The position numbers were made by a program, and so were the translations under genes. This document shows positions 25,960 to 64,000 of a stretch of DNA of 64,000 nucleotides, one piece after another. Under the pieces are notes generated by a model that ran no database searches, was not told the DNA's origin, and saw only the letters and a list, made by a program, of their open reading frames with translations. Position 1 is the first letter of the stretch, and the number at the start of each line of letters is the position of its first letter. The DNA lies in assembly GCF_003073045.1 (NCBI RefSeq), contig NC_037590.1, positions 22,346,449 to 22,410,448 of the forward strand, read 5' to 3'. The stretch is from Pomacea canaliculata (taxonomy: Eukaryota > Mollusca > Gastropoda > Architaenioglossa > Ampullariidae).

Positions 25960-26258
25960 TGAGCAGGTCATTATTTTCAGGCTGAGGACAGGCCACAACC
26001 GTCTCAATTACCACCTTTACACCAAGCTCCGAATCGGCCAGACAGACCAGTGCCCGTGCCAGACAGGCAGTCAGACAACAGCACATCTACTGCAAGAATG
26101 TCCTATGCACGAAGAACTCAGGCACCGCATTTGGACTGATGAGACGCCAGTATTGAGGAAGCTACACGGCAGCCTGGAGGACCTGCGGCGCACAGCATCA
26201 TTTGTGCAGGAGGCAGGCGTGTCCATTTGAGTGAACGACGAAGAAGAAGAAGAAGAAT
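25960..26258 (+). mobile_element. non-LTR retrotransposon 3' end (I/Nimb-like)
   Basis: The plus strand encodes the last ~90 residues of a non-LTR polyprotein. The visible blocks are IFRLRTGHNRLNYHLYTKL, QCPCQTGSQTTAHLLQECP and LRRTASFVQEAGVSI, followed by a stop. This is the zinc-knuckle region that follows RNase H in I/Nimb-like elements. A short 3' UTR ends in a GAAGAAGAAGAAG tail, typical of target-primed insertion with a microsatellite end. The 5' part is missing, so it is a 5'-truncated copy. The clade name is from memory of motif style and is less certain than the element type. Confidence 0.7.
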
Positions 26259-26259
26259 C

Positions 26260-27061
26260 CTTTGAGTATTTTGCAAACTTTTATGACACCATTTTAATGC
26301 ATTTTTCTTTCCTAATGGAAAATAGATTTGTAAATTTATAAACTTTAAAATATTTTTTTAAACTAATAAAAGAAATGTGCACAACATCCAAGATTTTAGT
26401 TGTTGATCTAATATTTTACTCTTTGTCACAACTGAAGCTGCATATCATGACAAATCCCCCCATTCATCAAATACTATATACAAATAGTATATTTATACTA
26501 AAATCTGAGACAAAATCCACAATCCTGTTCTTGTGACAACTACATTACCACTGCATCACCAGTCCCCCAAAAATTGTAGGCGCTGAGCAACATTTTTTGC
26601 AATTATTGAGGTGAATTCTTACATCAATAAACACAATCATAATTCTTTTGATAAACTCCTGCTTTGGAGGTTAGTTAAGAGACAGTATATGCTAGTTTAT
26701 CATAGAAATTTGATGCCTTTTTTTATGTCATTGTCCTTCTCATCTTCAAACTTAAGTCCGTCTCTTAATTACATGGCAGACATATTGCCCATAAAAAAAG
26801 TGAAATGCTAATATCTCAAGCTAATATGAGTGGACAAAACTTTTTATTAATTATTCAATGTTTTAAGTCTTATTTATGACAGGCATTAATTCAAAGTCCA
26901 AAACATACAGCTCCTATCACATGTTCAATAAAGATAAAAATATGCATTACAATGATTACATATATTAATGTCTGCAACTTTTTATACCGTCTCACAAAAT
27001 TTATTTTATTTAAAACATTTGACAATTTTTCGGTGTTATGATAAAAACCTTGCACCATTTC
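26260..27061. other. AT-rich sequence, no gene
   Basis: AT-rich sequence without recognisable features. It could be 3' untranslated or intergenic sequence of a minus-strand gene ending at 27062, if that gene is real. Confidence 0.3.
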
Positions 27062-29812
27062 TTAAAGGTTAGACACGTTGATCAGTTTCTCTTCTTGTAC
27101 AAATCCACTTTCAATGACAGTTTTAACTTTTTCTAAATTTGTTACAGCATCCATTTTGTTGCAATTTATTATATGTGTTGCTCTATCATAGATGGCAATG
27201 GATAAAGAAAAACGTACAATCATTACCTGTAATTATGCAAGAACCAGTATGCTTTTTAACAATATTTTGTACTTTTATGGAAGCTTATGCCAAATATAAA
27301 TTTGAAAAATAGCAATGAGCATATGTAAAAATCCTGCTGCAATACCAAAATCCTTTTGTGTAGCTGCTATGCCTTTTATATAATGCATTTCTCAATGAAG
27401 CCCTGCCAACTGAAGACTGTTACTAGTTGTTCGTTTCCAAACACTAGATATTAGTAATAAAATAATAAGACAAAAGCACTTTTTCTGTTCATTTAATGCT
27501 GTTTTAAGAGCTTAATACTTTTCAATTATGTATAATTTTATCAACAATGTGAATGTCACATAAGATGTCAATATTTTTTCTTTTTGTAAAAAATGAGAAG
27601 GAAAAGGTTAAACATATACGTTCAATTCTCTGACTTTACTCAGTCGTTTCACATGGAGCACAGAGTTTCCATCACAAGAAAGCAGAAATATATGTACAGT
27701 GATACCTCGGTTCTCGAACGCCTTGACTTTCGACCAAATCGGTATTCGACCAGGAAATTCGAGAAAATTTTGTCTTGGAATCCGAACAAATATTTGGAAC
27801 TCGAACGTCCGAGATGAGCCGAGTTGAGCCGAATGGCGTTCATTCGGACCAGCGCGCCTTGCTTGCGTCATCAGTGTGAGTGCAGAGAGAGAGAGTCACG
27901 TTTTTGTGGAGAGAGTCATGAAATGTATGCAAAATGGGCAGAAATCGCAAATTTTGTTGAACAACATCACCCTGATAAAGTGGTAGCAAATAGAGCAGTT
28001 AACATTTTTAATGACAATGTTATGTCCACTTTCCGCAAAATTTTGCAAAGGAGAAAAAAAAACCAGCAAACAATCGACAAATTCCGTAAAGAAATCAGAC
28101 AAGCAACTGCAGAGCAAGATTCTGATTCTCCTCAGCAAAAGATACAGAGAACAGAAACACCCGAAGAGCAGTTACCCTCTGTTTTTATTGAAGAGGACTC
28201 CCCTTCAAAACAATAACCATCCCCCTTCCCTCCTCCCTCCACATTCATTCCCTCCTGCCATAAAACTTTGGTACAGGTACAGTAAATGAAACACAATTTA
28301 CTGTACTGTACATTTTTTTGTTTGTTTGTTTGTTTGTTTGTTTTTGTTTTAATAAATACACTTTTATTTCTTATTTCTTGTTGAGACTCATGTTTTTCTA
28401 CATATTATATACAAATTAGTCCAGTAAATAGGCATTTTCTGGGGCTTGGAACGAATTAATCCAGTTTCCGTTATTTCCTATGGGTTTCATTGCCTCGGTT
28501 CTCGAACAATTTGGTTCTCGACCGTCTTCCCGGAACGAATTATGTTCGAGAACCGAGGTATCACTGTATTATTTTCTGAAACTATCTCAAAACATCTTAA
28601 AATCCTCTTTCAAAATATTTTTCTTCAATACCTTACAATTTCCTAATAAATTCAAACACTGTGTGGTTCATTGCTGAAGCATAAAATACAGGTGCACGAA
28701 GTATTGTTTTATATTTTTTTTAAAATAAAGATACAAAATTCCCTAACTTTTAAGTGGATGGCATGCAACTTAAGACATTAAGGCAAGGCTATGAATACAT
28801 TTAAATTGTAGAATAAGAAAAATGAACCAGTGGATCTTTTCTCAAAATACAGCAAATCCATTCATTAACATGTGGTGCATGTTAAACACAAAACATAATT
28901 GCTTAAAATAAAAAGTAATATAAATAATTTGTAAAATGGTAACAAAAAACCCAAAACATCAAAGAGGTTCAAAATGATTATTTCTATTTAACTGAAGAAC
29001 TTGAGATGTTTTTCAATACAGCATGAATTAGTTTAAAATACACTTCGCATGACAGAAAAGCCTGCATGGTTTGTTTTTTTTTCAGAAGTGCAGAAAAAGA
29101 AACAGATGAGGTAAAAATCCACTTTCGACATCTCTACAATCATCAACACAGCATTAAGTATGCTACTGCATTCTATTTCACAAATAAACATAACATTCAC
29201 TCTTCAATTATGGAGCAAATATTGAAGAAATCGACCTTTAACACACTAACCCTGGATATCCACTACAGTTGACATAAGGCCAATGCTGGCCATGGCAATT
29301 GTGTAATTAACGATGTAGTTGCCCCAGGCGTAGTGTGAAAAGCAACTTGATTTGGAGAAAACAGCCAACACAAAATGTCAAAAGTCAAACGTAAGCATCC
29401 TCTAACTCTTCAATCATTTTCTCATACAGTCTAAAACAAAGTGCCACAAAAATTATGCATCACCTAATATACACATAAAAAAATTAAGTGATGTGAGTAC
29501 TTCTAGTGCAACTTCTGCAGCTAAGTTTCCTTTGGATTTTCATCTCTGATCAAAAACAAGAAAGGCAGTCATGTCCCCAAATCTGCAAAATATTATGTAA
29601 TTATTTATACGTCTGCAGTATGGTCAAATCTGTACAACTGGCCTTTCAAAAATGTTTTTCCCTCTGCAGAGTGGAAGAAAAGTATTATACATTTACCCTT
29701 TAGTCTGTGTACCTTGACTGCTGGGTCACTGAACTCAAAAATCAAAATGCTTGTGTAAGCAATCAGCAATGCTATTACCACACCATGAAGAATCAACATG
29801 CACCTTTTTGCA
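27062..29812 (-). CDS. candidate exons of unidentified membrane protein
   Basis: Two minus-strand segments behave like exons in matching phase. Segment 29812-29713 follows ACTCAG and precedes GTACAC. It encodes a hydrophobic helix (MLILHGVVIALLIAYTSILI) ending FEFSDPAVK in phase 0. Segment 27226-27062 follows AATTACAG, opens in phase 0 with VMIVRFSLSIAIYDR, runs 54 residues to a TAA and ends EEKLINVSNL. Other possible pieces between them are near 29430 (LYEKMIEELEDAY) and 29270-29345 (SHYAWGNYIVNYTIAMAS), but their phases do not join simply. I recognise no family. The region lies between phosphomannomutase and the cold-shock gene, all on the same strand. Chance open frames remain possible. 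Confidence 0.25.
27697..28566 (+). mobile_element. Tigger (pogo)-derived element, copy 2
   Basis: An 870-bp relative of copy 1, with the same terminal repeats and TA flanks (27695-27696 and 28567-28568). The transposase tail stays open for 130 codons here (27824-28216), including FVEQHHPDKVVANRAVNIF, IDKFRKEIRQA and the same SPSKQ end. Copy 1 retains an extra codon (FFRKE versus FRKE). Copy 2 carries a GTTT expansion at about 28317-28345. The two copies are highly alike along their whole length, so they derive from the same recent internally deleted parent. Confidence 0.88.
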
Positions 29813-30269
29813 CTGAGTACGCAAAAATACACAAGTTTCTAAGTGGATACTAATGTCAAACAGCAGTTCAATCTATGACAAATCATAGCAACACTTCTTA
29901 AACTGATTTGGCTTCATGCCTACTTATCAGGGATAAGATAGGAGACAGAAGAGATTTTCCTTTCTGGTCATCTACGAAATACATGCCAACCATCAAGCAA
30001 TGCAAACTATTCACTGCAGCTATAAGAATTCATAGTTTTCAAACAAAATGTTGTGTTTATACACTTTAAAAGAGGTAACTAAAACCACAGAAAATTGTAG
30101 ATGAATATCAAATATTACAATATCCTACTTCAGAATTACTGCAAGCATTTCATGGTTGAAGTGTTTTCACAATTAAAAAAACAGATTCAAGGCCTCATAG
30201 GCTCAAAACTGTCTTTTAACTATAGAACATCATTTCAAGCATCATTACAACAGATTTAAAGGAACTCAA

Positions 30270-32529
30270 TTACATCATCCCTCCATCCTCGGGATCACGT
30301 GGAACAGGCGAGTCCCAGCGTTCGTGTGTGACACCAGGCTTTAAGTGTGTAATAACAACATGTGCTGCCTGTTTCTTCTCCATACGTGGTGGTATGGGGA
30401 TAGTTCTAAACGTCACCTCATCACCCTCCTTTGGCACAAACTCTCCTTCAATACTGCAGGAAAGAACATCAGGTCAAAATATAATAATCTACCAAGAGTG
30501 TTTACATTTCTTCAGTCGAATGCTAGTCCTTTTTCACACCCTTCCTTTTGCATTATTATGTTACTCTCAGCGCTTGTTCTTGTTATTTGGTTCCTCTTTG
30601 TGTTTTCTGTATTTGATTTTATTCTTCTTTTGGTACGGTTGTTTTTTCTTTTATAGTTCATATGTGCTTTGTTTGTTTTCCTGTCACTCATATGCTGTCC
30701 ATGTTTTGTTCTTGTTCTTAAGCACCAAGAGCATACTCTTTTGGAGTGTGAGTATGCGCTTCACAAATTTTGCATTTATTATTATTAATGGTGGAAGAAA
30801 CCAACAGTCATTTTTTCTGATTTGTTGATCTAAGGTAAGGAAACTTACAATTAAGCATTGATGTGTTGATAATTTTTTGTTGCTAGAGGTATTTATGACT
30901 AAAGATCACCAGATTAAAATTAATAAAACTGGCATCTTCATCTGGTTCCTGCAACTTCTATGTTCTCCACCTTTTTTTTTTTTAATTGGTATAATCTGTT
31001 CAATTTTATTTAACCTCAGAAACTTATGAAATGTATAAAATCTATGGACATAAAATCCCTGCCTGACGTATCACCATCAACTGTCTCCCTCTCTGGAAAC
31101 ACATACACAAATTGTTATGCTACTTTACTTACTCTGAAATGTGTACGAAAATAGGTTCTGAGCCGTCTTCTGGAGTAATAAATCCATGACCACGTTGCCG
31201 ACAGAAGGTTTTGATGGTTCCTTTCATACTAGGAGCACGCAAAGCTTTTTCTGATCTGAAATTTTTTTAATATCACAGTTCCAGTCATGTAAGACCTTTA
31301 TTCTACAACTATACTTGTCACATGAAAAATCAGAATTAAAATTTTTGGTAATGCATTATTTTCACAAATAATAAACAAATGCCATTAACACATTCTGCAT
31401 CATAAATTCTATAAATTTCTTTTACCTGAGGCATCTCTTTGAACTACTAGTGTTGACCTCTGCAAAATGAATTATAGGAGAGAAATGCAGCTGATCCTCC
31501 AGCCACAACTTTTAGAATTCTCTGCCCCTTTCTCTCTTTGAACTGTTACTAAGCAAGTTCAAAGCTTTCAAGTCTGGCTTCAAGCCCCCTTCTTTTATTA
31601 AAACATTGCTAACTCTTCTGCTCATCCCTTAATTCCTTCTCTTTGCCCATTCTTTGTAAATGTTCACCACTATTTAGCATGTATGCTGCTGCAGCTGAAG
31701 TATTTGATTGTGTGTTAGAATAAGTTAAACTGCAAGTCTCTTTAGAGTCCTGTTAACACAGCGCACTGGCTTGCCCCTGTATGTAAACATGCAATTAATA
31801 AATTTTTGTTGCATCAGATCTGGGTAGGGGGAGTGGGGTGAGGATCCAGCAGCAGAGGGCACATTTAGCCTATACCACACTTGCAATCCTGGGAAAGACT
31901 ATAGAAATTAAAAATGGTATTGTGCAATTTATGAGATTTTTCCTATCCATTTTTAAAGGTGGTGTTCTATTACATCAGCTTAGATTTTTTAGGGGCTGAG
32001 GGTGGACAGATCATACAAAGTCGTCTACTCCTGTCAACGATGAAGTAGATAAAAACCATGGTAATACAATGAGAATGATTGCATGGCGTCTTACCCCTAA
32101 ATGATTTTGTATGAAACTACAAGAACTCTATTCAGGAGAAAGTGTCGCATGCCACCGTTCTGCTAAAACGCCAATCCCTCTCTCTAACAGATACAAGTTC
32201 ATGATGTCTCTTTTTCAGGCACACGCACACAAAATAAAACAAACTAAGCACTGAGAAACCACAGCTGACCAGGACAAACCACAATTGCGTAAATGTTCAA
32301 AAACATAGTATACAGTGAATGGTATGACAGCTGCTCTTATTCAAAACCTCACAAATACTAAGCACTGATGTAGAAATTGTTTTCTTAATACTTACGCCGA
32401 GTACGATCGGTTTCGTCGAGTTGGTATGGGACTTGGTATGAGAAAGTGATTGCGTGAAGACGGCGACGAAGACATCGTCTGATCGTTTACAGCTTCTGTA
32501 TTCTCGGGCGTATCTTGCGGAGCAGACAT
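30270..32529 (-). CDS. CARHSP1: cold-shock-domain protein, complete 3-exon gene
   Basis: A small RNA-binding protein of the CARHSP1/CSDC2 (PIPPin) family, known to bind mRNA 3' UTRs and to be phosphorylated in its N-terminal tail. Coding exons on the minus strand are 32529-32396, 31255-31133 and 30453-30270 (441 nt, 146 aa). The N-terminal 45 residues are rich in Ser/Pro and include SPIPTRRNRSYSA, matching the human SPLPTRRTRTFSA segment. The cold-shock domain follows with RNP1-like GHGFITP and RNP2-like IFVHIS, then VEGDEV-like KEGDEVTFRT. The C-terminal block VVITHLKPGVTHERW matches the family. An AG at the exon junction just before the ATG (TTTTCCAG, plus 32550) suggests a 5' UTR intron, with a donor near 32814-32819. 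Vertebrates have two paralogues. This single copy could be called either. Confidence 0.94.
30520..30800 (+). repeat. CR1-like LINE 3' UTR and tail
   Basis: The sequence from CTTTTTCACACCCTTCCTTT to TTTGCATTTATTATTATTAA closely matches the reverse complement of 42722-43000. It includes the shared CTTGTTCTTGTTATTTGG, TCTGTATTTGATTTTATTC and CATGTTTTGTTCTTGTTC blocks. It ends in an (ATT)n tail. It is the 3' untranslated end of the LINE family whose reverse transcriptase tail is seen at 42722-43172. It lies in intron 2 of the cold-shock gene, antisense. Confidence 0.7.
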
Positions 32530-33136
32530 TTTAGTGAAACTTAATATCTGGAAAAAAAATTTAAAGTTGATAGCGCGAAACCGGTGGAGCGTGTCTCTTT
32601 TTAACTCTAAATTACAACTGCCTGGCTACAACTGTTTAAGTACAACCAAACAGGATCTTCGTGCAACTTTAATTTGTTCTTAAAGGCCGATGTTTTCCCT
32701 CCCTGTTTTATTAGACTTGATGCTGACATTTCATCATTTCATATAGAAGAAAAAAACTATACTATTTGAAATACATGTTTTCTTTTTCTCGTGCTCGTCG
32801 AAGAAATGTTTTCTTACCCGAAGAGGATTTAGGTTCTAATGTGATGTTGTCTGCAGTACGAAGAATACTCAAACCTAAAATGGCAACCCCGATTGACAGC
32901 ACGCTACCAAAGTAAATTCTTCCAAACACTACTTGATCGGCTAGATTTTCATGTTATTTATAACATCTATTATTTTTCTTTTTTAAAATACAAAGAAGTA
33001 TTAAAGTGGAGCTAGTGATTTAAACTATCACCAAGCTTTAATAAATAGAACTTCTGTGTAGATTATGTGACGTCACCAGTTTCCGTGCTGAGGCTGTAAC
33101 ATCACGCTGTGTGTCGCATGGTCTCCTATACTTAAC
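32530..33136. promoter_or_regulatory. shared head-to-head promoter region
   Basis: Only 607 bp separate the start codons of the minus-strand cold-shock gene and the plus-strand RPS19BP1 gene, so the two genes probably share a bidirectional promoter. A likely 5' UTR splice pair of the cold-shock gene occupies 32549-32819, leaving about 300 bp for both start regions. A YY1-like AAAATGGC lies at 32877-32884. A CRE-like TGACGTCA (33068-33075) lies closer to RPS19BP1. No TATA box is obvious. The start sites are inferred. Confidence 0.55.
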
Positions 33137-35493
33137 ATGTCGTATTCAATCGTGAAGAAAAGTTTGCAGTTGATGGAAGATGACCTGGTAGCACAGATCC
33201 CTGGTAAGGATTTATAAATGGATTCATATCAAATACAATTTAAGTACCATAACTTTGTTTTTGTTTCACAGGGCGTCAATGGGGGACGAAACAGCGACCG
33301 ATATCAATAGTGCTACGATTCATTTATTTACACACAGTGTGATGAGTGCGTGTTTCACTTCCACTTTCTGATTCTGACCAGGTTCATCCGGATCATGCAA
33401 AAAACGAAAAACAAAAGATGCTATGAAGCTTATTAAAACAAATCGGAAAGGAGTGTGGAAAGAACTGCGAAAACTACAAAAGAAAGAGCAGCAAAAAGTG
33501 AAGAATAAGTTGTCCATGCTAAGTTTCAAGTCTGCAGTTGGTGAGGATGGCAGTTAATTCTAAAGGCTAGACATTAAAATCTTCTACACTTAAGGAAGAA
33601 TGCTCAGCTTTTATGAAACTATCATTTCTTTAAATTCAAGCTGAAATTTGAGGCTTTTACCTTGATTGAAATTTAAATGGAGAATAATAGTATGTGGAAT
33701 AATTTTCCTTCTGGTAATTAAGTACTTTTTTTCATATTTTATTTTTAGCATGTCTTTCAATAGAATATTGTTGCCTAGTTTCTTATAATTATTCCACTTC
33801 TTTCATCATTAAAGCGGTAATCATTTTTTTCATCTGCTATTTTTTTCTTTATTCAGAAAAATTTCAAGATGACAAGAGCAAAGAACTTACTAGAGCTTAT
33901 CCAGACGAAGTACCAGTAGAAAAAAAAAACGTGTATTCAAAAAAGGTAAAAGGATGAAAAGTGCTTTATGTAAGATGATAACAATTGTAGCACAGGTAGA
34001 AAATATGTTAGGTTCATTGTGGTTAATAGTAATAATTATAAAGTAAAACAGGTTCTCAGTGGCTTGCTTTAATTTTCCTTCAAATGCTTAGTATTCTGGA
34101 TATTAGCATTTGAGAAACAATAATTTGTAAGGACATCGTATGCCAGATTGTCAGTGTCAAGAGAATTGTAACTGTCAAATAATTTGTCAGGACATCGTAT
34201 GCCAGATTGTCAGTGTCAAGAGAATTGTAACTGTCATCGCTTATAATATGAATAATGACTCCTAATTTTAAAGGGTTTAAGTGTTGCTGATGTCTTTCAC
34301 TTGCTCATATTTAAGTTGTGCTGCTTAACTTTCTGTTATTGCTGCTTTGCAGTTGAGTTGCAAACAGTATTATCATCTTCAACAATGCTCCTTCTTATAA
34401 AAATTTTTTTTCGTCTATAAACGTTACAGCAAACGAAAATATTCACTCGTCAATCCAATGATGGTACACACACATGCAAATGATACTTTTTATATTTTAC
34501 CAGTTGCAGTCTCTAGCAAACAACACAATGCGGATAAAAAGAGATACAGTTCAACATTTAGAACAATAGTAGTGGCACATTGTGCAATGCATCAATATTT
34601 ATACCTATTAACCTACAATGAAGACAACCATCACTAACACACTGTTTTAAAGAGAATTTTTCAAACATTTAAGCAGCAAGTTTTGCAAGAAATATAGTTT
34701 TTGCTTTCTTGTACTATATTGAAATGAAAGATGGTAACTGTGTAGAATGGAGAGCTCCTGCTATGAATATAGGTTATGAGGCAGAAATTTAAAGGCTTGG
34801 TTGCTGGCTTGGCATAAAACACCAATTCTCTCTCACCACCCCCCAACCTCCATTACTTCTACACCTTCATAACTGAATAAACATCACTGTCCTAAATTTT
34901 GCATCACAGACCTAAGGCGTTTTTGTAGGAAAGTCATTGTCCACCCCCACCTCATGCACATGTTTATTCACTGGACTGAGGACTGGGTCAGCAGCCAGAT
35001 CTGAGGATACATCAACATTCTTCTCAGTTTCCTTTTATCATCATGGTTAATATCTCAAACTTTTAAGCAATTATTTTCCTGCTTTGGAAAATTAGTGTTG
35101 CTTCTGCACAGATTGTTATTGCAGGAAGTGTAGGATCCATGTAGTGAAGCAATGTTTGAATTTAACAATTACAGACCAAGAATGAAGCACCTTGAATTTG
35201 AAGAGACTAATTTGCAGCAATGGCAAATCAAAAAAAACAACAAACAAGAATTTAGCTGAAAGTTAACTAGTGCTAAAGCAATTAGGAATATTTTGTGCTG
35301 GGTTTTAATGTCAGTGAAAATCTGCAAAAGATAACTAGATATGATACAATTTACTTTTTTTCAGGTGTTGCAGTATCATATGCAGAACTTTAACAGAAGA
35401 AAAGCAGAAGAGCCAAAAAAAGAAGAGAAAACAGTTTTTACTGATAGAGATTTTGACAGATTTGAGGAAGAATATGATAACTTAGACTTGTGA
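33137..35493 (+). CDS. RPS19BP1: active regulator of SIRT1 (RPS19-binding protein 1)
   Basis: AROS/RPS19BP1 is a small basic nucleolar protein that binds ribosomal protein S19, works in small-subunit assembly and modulates SIRT1. Coding exons are 33137-33203, 33382-33540, 33857-33945 and 35365-35493 (444 nt, 147 aa), all GT-AG with matching phases. The N-terminus MSYSIVKKSLQLMEDD parallels the human MSAALLRRGLELL start. The middle is Lys-rich (KKRKTKDAMKLIKTNRKG, KKEQQKVKNKL). The C-terminus EEKTVFTDRDFDRFEEEYD matches the conserved human block TVFTEEDFQKFQQEY. Length agrees with the family (human ~136 aa). It is divergent from the cold-shock gene upstream. A polyadenylation signal follows at 35773. 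Confidence 0.92.
34121..34238. repeat. 59-bp direct tandem duplication
   Basis: Two adjacent 59-bp units begin TAATTTGT at 34121 and 34180 and share GGACATCGTATGCCAGATTG and CAGTGTCAAGAGAATTG with almost no differences. It lies in intron 3 of RPS19BP1. The near identity indicates a recent duplication or an assembly artefact. Confidence 0.85.
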
Positions 35494-35772
35494 AAGAACT
35501 GTTTACAGAAGTGTTGTGATATTTGGTGACAGTGAGCAGATAAGATGATTTTGCATCAAAAATGGCTGCTTGTTATTAGCACCTCTGTGACTTGGCAAGT
35601 AATTGCTGAAATGCAAGTGACAGTAGCAACTACAAAATAGGAGAAAGAGGAAAACTGAAAAGAAAATCTCAAATGCTGTTGAAATAAGCAGTGATGGCTT
35701 TTCAGAGTAGAGATACAAGTGTTTTGTGTTTGTGAGAAGGAGAAGAGGAGGTCGTTTGAAAATGCTGTGTTC

Positions 35773-35778
35773 AATAAA
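35773..35778 (+). terminator. polyadenylation signal of RPS19BP1
   Basis: A canonical AATAAA occurs 280 bp after the RPS19BP1 stop codon and is followed by a T-rich stretch. It is the first such signal downstream on this strand. Confidence 0.6.
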
Positions 35779-35799
35779 TATTTTTTATTGAAGAGGTGT

Positions 35800-36832
35800 G
35801 CATTTTTTTTAAGATAGATTTTTTCTTTGTTTCCTTACTAAACAAGTGGATTACAGATAAAAGTAGATGATCTAGTTACTAATGTATACAGTTTTCTGTA
35901 GTTCAATGTTTTCATCTCGTTTACGGCATTATGTTTTTCAAAACTAAATGTTGCTCTCATCTTTTAAAAGTTGTCCCGTGTCTAATTTAGAAAGTGAGTT
36001 CTTATCTAGTTTATAAAGTCTTAAACGCAATGCGACACCAGACCCATTGGGTGTGCATCCTAATTTTTAAAAAAATTTTAGTATGTAAGAATCGCTTACA
36101 TGTTGCCTATGTATCTGTGTGTGTGCTTGTTTGTTTTTGGTTTGGTTTTTTTTTTAATGAGCGGATGCGAAGTAATGAGCTATCATTTATGTTAGGTATA
36201 ACTGAATGATGGTAATGAGGGTTGTTGGTTTGTGAGTGTGTGTATGTGAGTCATTCTTTTAGAGCACTAAGATTTATCAAAGATACAAACTTTTCAGGGA
36301 ATATGTTGACAAAATAAAAGTTGTATTGTTTGAAATGCAGATGGCATTACGTAGATAGATCTTGTCTTAATGTTGGTCGAATAGGGAGAGGGTGAAGGTG
36401 ATGGTGTTGAGGGCCGTATACGCAATCTTTCCTTCGTCCGTACACTCGCTAAATACCTCATGAGCGTTAAAAAATAGGTCCTCCAAAATATAATGAATTA
36501 AAAAAAGTGCTGAGCTTATTTTGAGTATATCACAACATTATATCTCTATATATATATATGCAAACAAAATGCTTCAAAATTCTGTAAAAACATCAGAAGT
36601 TTTCATTTAAGTCTGGCAAGAAGAGGAATACGGTATTGTAACGAGTCTGACAGAAGGCTGCTGTTCAACGTCTGGGTCAAGCTTTATAGTGTAAGATTTG
36701 TAGTGGTGGATGATCACAACCCTTACACGAAGAACTGTGATTTTTCAGTTTGTTTGTTTGTTTTTTTTTTAAAGCAAGACTGACAAAGAAGTTGCAGCCT
36801 ACGACAGGACAGATTTAAAAAATACCGTACAC
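35800..36832. other. intergenic spacer
   Basis: AT-rich spacer between RPS19BP1 and the next plus-strand gene. It has a short TA repeat at about 36545-36560 and T-runs near 36145 and 36760. The promoter of the downstream gene should lie here, but no core element is recognisable. Confidence 0.4.
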
Positions 36833-63752
<26,920 letters not shown>

Positions 63753-64000
63753 ATATATTAATGAACAGGAATATTCATGCTTACACTAATTACAGCTAAA
63801 TGTAAACAAATTTGCGTTGAAACATAACTAAGACAATCCATGAGTTTACGATGCAAGCTGTGACTACCTTGATCATCTGTCTACCACTTGTTTTCCAGCC
63901 CCATTTAATATAAATTCTTATTATAAATGAAGATTTTCTGTTAAAATAGGGATACTCTTAAACTTAAGAAAGCCTCCATTTATAAGTTGTAGTGGATTGA

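Overview
The window is animal nuclear DNA, most likely from a mollusc and plausibly a marine gastropod. It has many small exons with GT-AG borders, AT-rich introns, tRNA-derived SINEs, CR1-like and other non-LTR relics, Tigger, hAT and ISL2EU-type DNA transposons, and long microsatellites. There are no operons or ribosome-binding sites. All gene models were built by hand from splice sites and codon phase. The phylum call is inference from repeat types and intron style.

Layout. Positions 1-13100 hold no gene I can support, only microsatellites and faint retroelement relics. At 15164-24031 (minus) lies a complete 7-exon phosphomannomutase gene (PMM1/PMM2 family, 251 aa). Its introns carry a SINE, a CR1-like relic and a 3.3-kb ISL2EU-type transposon with a broken THAP/DDE transposase. 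From 25035 to 28566 sit two similar Tigger-derived elements and a non-LTR 3' end. Possible exons of an unidentified minus-strand membrane protein lie at 27062-29812. A complete 3-exon cold-shock-domain gene (CARHSP1/CSDC2 family, 146 aa) occupies 30270-32529 (minus). It is head-to-head with a complete 4-exon RPS19BP1/AROS gene (147 aa, plus, 33137-35493), with 607 bp between the two start codons.

From 36833 to at least 63673 (plus) runs one long gene of about 28 coding exons. It encodes a helical, coiled-coil-rich protein of about 1,400 aa that I do not recognise. It contains a duplicated exon pair (56270-56366 and 57451-57535) whose phases make joint inclusion impossible. Its largest exon (61647-63387) is interrupted by three one-base frame changes that cancel out. 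Its introns carry two hAT MITEs with 8-bp target duplications, SINEs, CR1-like 3' ends and a 148-bp (ATA)n tract.

The phosphomannomutase and cold-shock genes are neighbours here and also in both human paralogous regions (PMM2-CARHSP1 and PMM1-CSDC2), which suggests an ancient gene pair. Phosphomannomutase feeds GDP-mannose synthesis for glycosylation. The cold-shock protein binds RNA. AROS acts in the nucleolus and ribosome/SIRT1 biology. The neighbours share no obvious pathway.
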